DNA of 14,841 nt from an uncultured Porphyromonas sp. GTDB taxonomy: Bacteria > Bacteroidota > Bacteroidia > Bacteroidales > Porphyromonadaceae. Positions 1 to 5,919 of this stretch are shown here, piece after piece. How positions within the stretch are numbered: position 1 is the first letter of the stretch; each line of letters begins with the position of its first letter. The translations under genes and the position numbers were made by a program. The notes under the pieces are model-generated. The model did not search any database. It was not told the origin of the DNA and was given only the letters and a program-made list of their open reading frames with translations. Location of the stretch: the NCBI RefSeq assembly GCF_947254915.1, contig NZ_CAMYEZ010000044.1, positions 1-14,841 on the forward strand, in the 5' to 3' direction.

Positions 1-1502
1 TGGTGCAGTATCAGCGTGAGGCGCGTACCTCTCGCCGCTCTTACTGGGTAGACGGCACCTGCACACTAGGTATGGTCATCTTCCTCTTTTTCAGTATGCG
101 AGGCAGTTGGGACCTTTACAGCAAGCCTGTATCCACGCTACACTTCTTCTCTTACGCCACAGATCCAGAGCAATTTCCCTTACTGCAAAACACGCCTGTA
201 GCCTTGACAAAAGATGTGGCTACACGGCAACTCTTCACCTTCTACACAGACGAAGAACTCCCTACCATCTTCACGCCCTACTATCAGGCGGCACCGCTCT
301 CTGAGAGCGACACGCTCTTTGGCTCCATGCAGGGGCGCAACGTCGTCGTCATCATCTTAGAGAGTATGGCGCGAGAGTACACTGGCTACCTTAATAGATA
401 TATTGACGGGTATCCGAGCTACACCCCTTACCTTGATAGCTTGATGCCACACACGCTCTATGCGCAGTACGGATTTGCCTCTGGCAAGCGCTCGGTCGAG
501 TCCTTTCCCTCCATCTTTGTCTCGCTACCCTCGTTTGGGGGTACCTTTGATGACGAGGCATTTACTATGGATAACTACCAGCACTTCGACTCCTACGACA
601 CGGGGCTACCGCTATCACTAGGAGACAATGGCTATCACCTCAAGTTTTACCACGGTGACGAGGCGGGGGCTATGGGCTTCTACTCATTTCTCAACCGCCT
701 AGGTGTCCAGGATCAATACACCTCTCAGGACTACCTAGCCACGCACCCTAATGAGTCTAGTGCTAAGGTCGGTACATGGGGCATCCACGACCTGCCCTTC
801 GAGCAGGCCATGGCGAAAGATATGAAGTCGCTCCGGGAGCCCTTTGGAGCCTTCTTCTTTTCGCTATCTAATCATAGTCCGTTTAGTATGCCCAAGGGTT
901 ATAAGGGACACTTGAAGAAAGGCACCCTCCCGATCCATCAGACGGCTCAATATGCTGATGAAGCTCTTCGAGAGTTTTTCGAGCGGGTCAAAGATGAGCC
1001 GTGGTATCGTAACACGCTCTTCGTCATCACGGCAGATCATACCAGCCTCAGCGACCAACCTCTATATGCCAACCTAGCGGGACATGCTGCAGCGCCTATC
1101 TTATTTTTTGACCCGCAGGGCAAGCTACATGGAGAGGTCAGCGACTATGTCGTGCAGCACATAGATATCCTCCCCACCCTCCTCTACCTACTCGGCATCA
1201 CAGAGCCAGTACTGAGCTACGGGAGTAATATCTTTGACCAGCAGGCAGAGCACTATGCGCTCAACTTCTACCACAACCAGTACCTCTTCTTCACAAAGGC
1301 ACTCACGCTCACTATGACCTCCGATGGCCAGGTCACTGTCAAGGAGCCCGCAGCTTACCTGCAGACGGAGCCCAGTCGTGCCACCGTCCCCACCTCGTCA
1401 GCGGTAAAGCACTACACGGCACTCTTTAAGGCAATCGTACAGGACTACAACTACCGCGTCCTCAAGAGCTCCTTCTCTATCAGAGATGTGACTCCAAAGT
1501 AG
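1..1502 (+). CDS. LTA synthase/sulfatase family membrane enzyme, 5' end outside window
   Basis: This is the 3' part of a gene of the alkaline phosphatase/sulfatase superfamily, of the LtaS/OpgB type. Such proteins have several N-terminal membrane helices and a metal-dependent catalytic domain outside the inner membrane that transfers phosphoglycerol or phosphoethanolamine groups. Residues here count from the first complete codon, the GTG at 3, which is probably internal: one hydrophobic segment (about 21-32) remains, and the other expected helices would lie upstream. Visible catalytic elements are NVVVIILESM with metal-ligand candidate Glu120, a GKRSVES stretch around 161-167 whose Ser164 is the likely nucleophile, SNHSPF at 289-294, TADHT at 343-347 with metal ligands Asp345 and His346, and QHIDILPTLLYLLG at 385-398. 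The TAG stop is at 1500-1502. The substrate cannot be told from sequence. Bacteroidota lack lipoteichoic acid, so a role in modifying a glycan, lipid or LPS is more likely than LTA synthesis. The family call is firm and the function open. Confidence 0.5.
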   Translation, partial: VQYQREARTSRRSYWVDGTCTLGMVIFLFFSMRGSWDLYSKPVSTLHFFSYATDPEQFPLLQNTPVALTKDVATRQLFTFYTDEELPTIFTPYYQAAPLSESDTLFGSMQGRNVVVIILESMAREYTGYLNRYIDGYPSYTPYLDSLMPHTLYAQYGFASGKRSVESFPSIFVSLPSFGGTFDDEAFTMDNYQHFDSYDTGLPLSLGDNGYHLKFYHGDEAGAMGFYSFLNRLGVQDQYTSQDYLATHPNESSAKVGTWGIHDLPFEQAMAKDMKSLREPFGAFFFSLSNHSPFSMPKGYKGHLKKGTLPIHQTAQYADEALREFFERVKDEPWYRNTLFVITADHTSLSDQPLYANLAGHAAAPILFFDPQGKLHGEVSDYVVQHIDILPTLLYLLGITEPVLSYGSNIFDQQAEHYALNFYHNQYLFFTKALTLTMTSDGQVTVKEPAAYLQTEPSRATVPTSSAVKHYTALFKAIVQDYNYRVLKSSFSIRDVTPK

Positions 1503-1750
1503 TCACTGCTTGGATCGTCGCTCGCTATCAAACATACTGCCCGCAAAAGGCGAGAAAACATCTAGAGAGTTGAGTTCTTAGCAAGCTTTAGGATTGTGCA
1601 CTAGAAGGACTACAAAGTACGTTAAGTTGACCTTTTCTTTCCACTATCCACAGAGGAGATAGTTCATTCCTTTTGAACAGATTTAAGAGTTCCCTGTAGC
1701 TACTTCATACATCTCCTGTTGATTTTAATTCTCCACCGAGGTATTTTCCC
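1503..1750. other. Intergenic stretch with small hairpins, no gene recognised
   Basis: No coding sequence is supported here. Two small adjacent hairpins are visible: actatc (1643-1648) with gatagt (1658-1663), and gttca (1662-1666) with tgaac (1674-1678). They share two bases, so they could not form fully at once. Neither is GC-rich or followed by a T-run, so neither is a convincing terminator for the upstream gene. Confidence 0.5.
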
Positions 1751-1912
1751 GATAGCTCACGAGGAAATGAAAATTCTCCACGGAGGGGCGAAATAAAACT
1801 TCGGAAGAATGAAATGAAAGTTCGGAAGAATGAAATGAAAGTTCGGAAGAATTTTTCGTTTCCTCACTAGATAAACACAAATCTCTACGGAGGAATTGTT
1901 TGATTTTCGTCA
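1751..1912 (+). repeat. Dispersed intergenic repeat, copy A, with 21-bp tandem core
   Basis: This AT-rich element has a second copy in inverted orientation at 11611-11774. The two share a 27-bp exact match (1793-1819 here, reverse complement of 11704-11730), and the similarity continues on both sides, including the ccacggagg block near 1778-1786 and the gaggaattgt block near 1890-1899. The core is three tandem units beginning cggaagaatg at 1802, 1823 and 1844, a period of exactly 21 bp. Units one and two continue as cggaagaatgaaatgaaag and the third breaks into attttt. Each unit carries the near-palindrome (c/g)ttcggaag at 1799, 1820 and 1841. The 21-bp period leaves an open reading frame on the minus strand with a repeated SSELSFH heptapeptide, but the diverged second copy does not keep that peptide, so a non-coding repeat is the better reading. 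Confidence 0.5.
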
Positions 1913-1967
1913 TTTTTCAATTTACTTCGTTGAGACGCAGACAAAGTTCTCTAGTATAAATGTGTCG

Positions 1968-1992
1968 GCCCCCGCAGGCTTAGTCGGGGAGC
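1968..1992. other. GC-rich hairpin just upstream of the promoter
   Basis: The strand gc-ccccg (1968-1974) pairs with cgggg-a-gc (1985-1992), giving seven base pairs with one bulged A and a 10-nt loop. The sequence after it (ttatttgtatcgcttatttt) is T-rich but has no clean T-run. It could be a weak or Rho-assisted terminator insulating the downstream promoter, or an operator-like dyad beside the -33 region. No terminator is otherwise visible after the upstream gene. Confidence 0.5.
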
Positions 1993-1995
1993 TTA

Positions 1996-2022
1996 TTTGT
2001 ATCGCTTATTTTGCTAACTTTG
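1996..2022 (+). promoter_or_regulatory. Bacteroidota-type promoter for the GNAT-parE operon
   Basis: TAACTTTG at 2015-2022 is a perfect match to the Bacteroidota -7 consensus TAnnTTTG. A TTTG at 1996-1999 can serve as the -33 element, although the 15-base gap is shorter than the usual spacing of about 19-21, so that half is weaker. Transcription would begin near 2029, leaving a leader of about 200 nt before the GNAT start codon. No other perfect TAnnTTTG was noticed in this intergenic region. Confidence 0.5.
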
Positions 2023-2032
2023 CCATCAGAGC

Positions 2033-2093
2033 GGTAATGTAGACGAGCCTCTCTCCTACCGTCTAACCCTTTGATGCGCTACAGGGTATTACC
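2033..2093 (+). ncRNA. Predicted three-way-junction RNA in the 5' leader
   Basis: A nested set of perfect helices starts about four bases after the predicted transcription start. P1 is ggtaat (2033-2038) with attacc (2088-2093). P2 is tagacg (2040-2045) with cgtcta (2060-2065), closing a 14-nt pyrimidine-rich loop. P3 is accct (2066-2070) with agggt (2083-2087), closing a 12-nt loop. Only one junction base (2039) is unpaired. Downstream, ctctagtt (2109-2116) pairs with aact-g-agag (2130-2138), an 8-bp stem with one bulge. The segment acgagc (2043-2048), which overlaps the 5' strand of P2, is also complementary to gctcgt (2142-2147), so an alternative fold exists. No known riboswitch class was recognised. 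It may be a cis-regulatory leader of the downstream operon. The pairing is seen directly; the function is inferred. Confidence 0.5.
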
Positions 2094-2121
2094 CAGATGG
2101 CATTGTATCTCTAGTTGTTGA
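2074..2121 (+). other. Possible 15-residue upstream ORF in the leader
   Basis: An ATG inside the P3 loop opens a short reading frame, MRYRVLPRWHCISSC, ending at TGA 2119-2121. Ribosomes translating it would open the 3' strands of P3 and P1. There is no clear ribosome-binding signal and nothing else supports translation. It is listed only because of its position within the predicted structure. Confidence 0.5.
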
Positions 2122-2166
2122 CAGGTAGTAACTGAGAGTACGCTCGTTAGACTTACATATACATTA

Positions 2167-2217
2167 ATGAAGAAGCCCTTATCCGGTATTCATAAAGGAT
2201 TAGAAATCAAACCATAA
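2167..2217 (+). other. Possible 16-residue upstream ORF before the GNAT gene
   Basis: The frame reads MKKPLSGIHKGLEIKP and ends at TAA 2215-2217, eight bases before the ATG at 2226 and in a different frame. The Lys-rich start after ATG is typical of small translated peptides, and the closeness to the next start would allow translational coupling. No ribosome-binding signal is evident, which is uninformative in this phylum. Translation is possible but unproven. Confidence 0.5.
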
Positions 2218-2225
2218 GTTAAACC

Positions 2226-3353
2226 ATGGCAGTAGAAATCAGACAAATAGATGGACGCAAGGAGCTGAAGAAGTTTGTTGAGTTCAACCTTGAGCTGTAC
2301 AAAAATAACCCTTACCACGTCCCTGGCATCATCAAGGATGAGATAGACCTACTGGATAAGGACAAGAATCCCTCCTTTGATGTATGTGAGGCGGCCTACT
2401 TCCTAGCCTACAAGGATGGCAAGATCGTAGGGCGCATTGCGGGTATCATCAACCATAAGGCAAACGAGACGTGGAATCAAAACTACGCTCGCTTTGGTTT
2501 CGCTGACTTCATCAATGATGACGAGGTGGTTGACAAGCTCTTTGAGACTGTCGAGCAGTGGGGGCGTAACAAGGGCATGGACTACATACATGGGCCGATG
2601 TCCTTCACCGATATGGATCAGGAGGCGATGCTCGTGGAGGGCTTTGACCAGATGGGTACAACCGTAGGCCTCTACAACTACGCTTACTACCCCAAGCAAC
2701 TGGAGCGTCTAGGCTACGCCAAGAGTACCGACTGGAAGGAGTACCTGATCAAGATCCCTAAGGAGATCCCAGAGAAGCATCAGCGCATCGCTAATCTAGT
2801 GAAGGAGAAGTATGGTCTCAAAGTGGTTAAGTACAAGAGCCGCAAGGAGATTATGTCTCACGCTGAAGAAATCTTTAACACGCTCAATAAGGCTTACGCG
2901 CCGCTCTATGGCTTTAGCGAGTTATCGCCCGCACAGATGGAGTACTATGCCAAAGCCTACCTGCCTCTACTGCGTCTAGACTTCTTTACCGCTATCGTCC
3001 GAGAGCGTGACGAGCAGATGATTGCTTTCGCTATCACGATGCCCAACCTGAGCAAAGCGATGCGGGCAGCCAAGGGACGGCTCTACCCCTTTGGCTTCAT
3101 ACCTCTACTGAATGCGCTCAAGACCCCACCCAAAGTGGTCGACCTCTACCTCATCGGTGTCCTGCCTGAGTATCAAAACAAGGGGATTAATGCGCTGATC
3201 TTCGCCGACCTGATACCGATCTACAACAAGCTAGGTGTTGAGATCGCTGAGAGTAATCCTGAGCTGGAGACTAATATGGCTGTACAGCTACAGTGGAGCT
3301 ACTTCGAGCGTAAGCACCACAAGACGCGCCGTGTCTTCATCAAGGAGCTCTAA
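2226..3353 (+). CDS. GNAT-fold N-acyltransferase family protein
   Basis: This 375-residue protein is full length for a family common in Bacteroidota and usually annotated as GNAT N-acetyltransferase. The N-terminal half holds a GNAT-like block in which AAYFLAYKDGKIVGRIAGIIN (about 56-76) matches the central strands, followed by a characteristic GPMSFTDMDQEAMLVEGFD segment (about 121-139). The C-terminal half holds a second GNAT-like block with DLYLIGVLPEYQNKGINALI (about 307-326), where Q/N-x-G-I resembles the acyl-CoA pyrophosphate-binding loop. There is no signal peptide or membrane segment. The ATG at 2226 (ccATGg) was chosen because family homology begins at once with VEIRQIDGRKELKKFVEF. 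The overall pattern resembles, from memory, the GNAT-type bacterial ceramide synthase described in Caulobacter. Since Bacteroidales make sphingolipids, that role is possible but unproven. The gene leads a probable operon, with parE 27 nt downstream. Acetyl-CoA or acyl-CoA use is inferred from the fold. Confidence 0.5.
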   Translation: MAVEIRQIDGRKELKKFVEFNLELYKNNPYHVPGIIKDEIDLLDKDKNPSFDVCEAAYFLAYKDGKIVGRIAGIINHKANETWNQNYARFGFADFINDDEVVDKLFETVEQWGRNKGMDYIHGPMSFTDMDQEAMLVEGFDQMGTTVGLYNYAYYPKQLERLGYAKSTDWKEYLIKIPKEIPEKHQRIANLVKEKYGLKVVKYKSRKEIMSHAEEIFNTLNKAYAPLYGFSELSPAQMEYYAKAYLPLLRLDFFTAIVRERDEQMIAFAITMPNLSKAMRAAKGRLYPFGFIPLLNALKTPPKVVDLYLIGVLPEYQNKGINALIFADLIPIYNKLGVEIAESNPELETNMAVQLQWSYFERKHHKTRRVFIKEL

Positions 3354-3380
3354 TCTCTTCCTTTATTTACCCTCACCTCC

Positions 3381-5402
3381 ATGCCGACACAAGAACCACT
3401 AAATAACCCAGACCAGCTATCCCCCAGCGCAGTAGCGGGGTACACCGAGGAGGACTTTCGGACGCTCTCCTGGAGCGAGCATATCCGCAAGCGTCCTGGT
3501 ATGTATATCGGTAAGCTCGGTGATGGTACGCAGGCGGACGATGGGATCTACATCCTTATCAAGGAGGTGATAGACAACTCGATTGATGAGTTTGTCATGG
3601 GTGTGGGTAGTGAGATACGCATCACGATAGACAGCGAGACAAACGAGGTGCAGATACGAGACTACGGTCGTGGCATACCGCTCGGCAAGCTCGTTGATGC
3701 GACCTCTAAGATGAATACGGGAGCCAAGATCGACTCGCAAGCCTTCAAGAAGTCGGTCGGTCTGAACGGTGTCGGTCTTAAGGCGGTCAATGCGCTCTCC
3801 TCGACCTTTACCGTCCAGAGCTGGCGCGAGGGAGAGACCTCTTCCGTCACCTACGAGCGGGCTGAGATGATCGCTCATACGCCAGCGGAGCCGTGGGAGG
3901 ACAAGGAGGAGCACGGTACGTTAGTCTCCTTTACGCCAGACGCTGAGGTCTTTCGCAACTCGCACTACGACCTGCGCCATGTGGAGGCGCTCGTGCGCAA
4001 CTACTGCTACCTCAACACGGGGCTGACGCTCTACCTCAACGATAAGAAATATGTAAGCCGTCACGGGCTACAGGACTTCCTCTCAGACACCATCACGGGC
4101 GATCCGCTCTACCCGATCATACGTCTTACGGGTCCCGACATAGAGGTCGCTATCACACACATTGAGCAGTACGGAGAGGAGTTTTACAGCTTTGTCAATG
4201 GTCAGTACACCACACAGGGAGGTACCCACTTGACAGCCTTTCGCGAGCAGGTGGCTCGTGTGATCAAGGAGTTTTCGGGCAAGGGCTTTGAATATGGGGA
4301 CATTCGCTCTGGTATGGCAGCAGCAATCAGCATTCGCATCATCGAGCCTGAGTTCGAGAGTCAGACGAAGATCAAGCTGGGCTCCAAAGAGATGGTGCCG
4401 CAAGACCCAATGTTTGAACATGAACCACTGCGGGGCGTGACGGTACAGAAGTTTGTCGGCGACTTCCTCAAGGAGAAGCTCGACAACTACCTCCACATGC
4501 ACCCCGAGATCTCCGAGGTGATGCTCCAGACGATCCAGGCCAACGAACGTGAGCGCAAGGCGATGAGTGGCGTGACCAAGCTGGCGCGTGAGCGTGCTAA
4601 GAAGGCGAGCCTGCACAATAAGAAGCTGCGTGACTGCACCGAGCACTACAACGATCCGAAGGCTAAGAACCCCGAGCTGACTAGTATCTTTATCACGGAG
4701 GGTAACTCGGCTAGTGGATCGATCACGCAGAGCCGAGATGCGCGCTACCAAGCGGTCTTTAGCTTGCGAGGCAAACCGCTCAACAGCTATGGGCTGAGCA
4801 AGAAGGTGGTCTATGAGAACGAAGAGTTTAACCTCCTCCAGGCGGCGCTCAACATCGAGGACGGCCTCGAAGGCTTGCGCTACAACCGTGTGATCATCGC
4901 TACCGATGCCGATGATGACGGTATGCACATACGACTCCTGACGCTAACCTTCTTCTTGCAGTTCTTCCCCGAATTGGTGCGGCGTGGACACGTATATATA
5001 TTGGAGACTCCGCTCTATCGTGTCTCCCTCCCAGCCAAGCGCAAGAAGAGTATCACGGCACGTGTTGCCTCAGCGGGCAAGAAAAAGGGCGGCAAGAAGG
5101 CGACCATCGAGCCAGCGTCTGAAACAGAGACCTCAGCCTACTGCTACAGTGATCAGGAGCTCAATGTGGCTGTGGAGCGGATGGGAGCTTCGGCTCAGAT
5201 CACCCGTTTCAAGGGTTTGGGAGAGATCAGCGCCAATGAGTTTAAGGAGCTAATCACGGAGGAAAACATCAAGCTTCGTCAGGTGTCGCTCCGCAAGGAG
5301 GACAATCTCAAGCGAATGCTCCACTTCTACATGGGCAAGAACACGCCCGACCGTCAAGACTTTATCATAGACAACCTAGTCATTGACGAGGAGATCGTCT
5401 AA
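3381..5402 (+). CDS. parE: DNA topoisomerase IV subunit B (ParE)
   Basis: This is the ATPase and TOPRIM subunit of type IIA topoisomerase IV, which with ParC unlinks replicated chromosomes using ATP. The 673 residues show the GHKL ATPase domain: RKRPGMYIG (37-44), KEVIDNSIDE with catalytic Glu62 and Mg-binding Asn66, DYGRGIP (94-100), GLNGVGLKAVNALS (127-140) and the transducer lysine motif QTK ending at Lys330. The TOPRIM domain has TEGNSASG (439-446) and DADDDG (509-514), followed by RFKGLGEI (609-616). The text is the Bacteroidota ParE type rather than GyrB. Two oddities stand out. The usual EGDSA motif reads EGNSA here (Asn442, codon aac at 4704-4706), and there is a Lys/Arg-rich, low-complexity stretch at about 552-574 between TOPRIM and the C-terminal block. 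The ATG at 3381 gives about 25 non-conserved residues before homology begins. coaD follows 28 nt downstream in the same operon. Confidence 0.5.
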   Translation: MPTQEPLNNPDQLSPSAVAGYTEEDFRTLSWSEHIRKRPGMYIGKLGDGTQADDGIYILIKEVIDNSIDEFVMGVGSEIRITIDSETNEVQIRDYGRGIPLGKLVDATSKMNTGAKIDSQAFKKSVGLNGVGLKAVNALSSTFTVQSWREGETSSVTYERAEMIAHTPAEPWEDKEEHGTLVSFTPDAEVFRNSHYDLRHVEALVRNYCYLNTGLTLYLNDKKYVSRHGLQDFLSDTITGDPLYPIIRLTGPDIEVAITHIEQYGEEFYSFVNGQYTTQGGTHLTAFREQVARVIKEFSGKGFEYGDIRSGMAAAISIRIIEPEFESQTKIKLGSKEMVPQDPMFEHEPLRGVTVQKFVGDFLKEKLDNYLHMHPEISEVMLQTIQANERERKAMSGVTKLARERAKKASLHNKKLRDCTEHYNDPKAKNPELTSIFITEGNSASGSITQSRDARYQAVFSLRGKPLNSYGLSKKVVYENEEFNLLQAALNIEDGLEGLRYNRVIIATDADDDGMHIRLLTLTFFLQFFPELVRRGHVYILETPLYRVSLPAKRKKSITARVASAGKKKGGKKATIEPASETETSAYCYSDQELNVAVERMGASAQITRFKGLGEISANEFKELITEENIKLRQVSLRKEDNLKRMLHFYMGKNTPDRQDFIIDNLVIDEEIV

Positions 5403-5430
5403 GTCTCCTCAGCTATCTTAGCAGACAGAT

Positions 5431-5895
5431 ATGAAGCGTATCGGATTCTTTGCGGGTTCCTTTGACCCCTTTACACTAGGGCATGCGGACATTGTGGCAC
5501 GTGCTCTCAAGATTTTTGACGAGGTGGTCATAGGTATCGGCACGCACCCGACGAAAAAGCCATACTTCACCTCCGAGCAGCGAGCTCTACAGATAGAGAC
5601 CGTCTATGCGCAGGAGCCTCGTGTCCGAGTAGTCAGCTATAGCGGCATGACCATCGAAGCGGCGAAGCAGTGTGGCGCGCAGTTTCTCATACGTGGCGTA
5701 CGCTCCACGAGCGACTTCGAGTACGAGCAGAGTATCTCCCAGATCAACGACCATCTGCACGGGCCTATGACCGTACTCCTCTTTGGAGCGCAGGGACTGC
5801 TCCACATCTCTAGCTCTATGGTACGAGAGCTACTGAGCTGGAATCTAGATGTATCCGACTACGTACCCAGTGGCATGCCTTTGACTTTTGACTAA
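5431..5895 (+). CDS. coaD: Pantetheine-phosphate adenylyltransferase (CoaD)
   Basis: CoaD catalyses the penultimate step of coenzyme A synthesis, transferring AMP from ATP to 4'-phosphopantetheine to give dephospho-CoA in the cytoplasm. The 154-residue length is usual for this hexameric nucleotidyltransferase. The signature motifs are intact: GSFDPFTLGH (9-18) with the T/HxGH element Thr15 to His18, the KKP segment (42-44) with a substrate-contacting lysine, IRGVRSTSDFEYE (87-99), and the C-terminal ISSSMVRE (126-133) that helps bind ATP. The start codon is unambiguous because MKRIGFFAGSFDP matches the family N-terminus. It sits between parE (28 nt upstream) and murF (24 nt downstream) and is presumably co-transcribed. 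No unusual feature was seen. Confidence 0.5.
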   Translation: MKRIGFFAGSFDPFTLGHADIVARALKIFDEVVIGIGTHPTKKPYFTSEQRALQIETVYAQEPRVRVVSYSGMTIEAAKQCGAQFLIRGVRSTSDFEYEQSISQINDHLHGPMTVLLFGAQGLLHISSSMVRELLSWNLDVSDYVPSGMPLTFD

Positions 5896-5919
5896 TTAGC
5901 TATCTCCTATCCTCTTACT

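Noticed and set aside
1643..1678. Two small hairpins considered as a terminator for the upstream gene
   Set aside because: Stems are 5-6 bp, AT-rich and mutually overlapping, without a T-run.
1725..1913. Minus-strand 62-residue ORF with a repeated SSELSFH motif
   Set aside because: It is created by the 21-bp non-coding repeat. The second copy of the repeat does not keep the peptide, so it is not called as a gene.
2031..2095. The folded leader considered as a tRNA
   Set aside because: Arm lengths, the missing T-loop and D-loop signatures and the 61-nt size do not fit a tRNA.
4083..4928. A 281-codon open frame on the minus strand inside parE
   Set aside because: It lies wholly antisense to a gene with strong domain evidence, has no recognisable domain, and is typical of shadow frames in GC-rich coding sequence.
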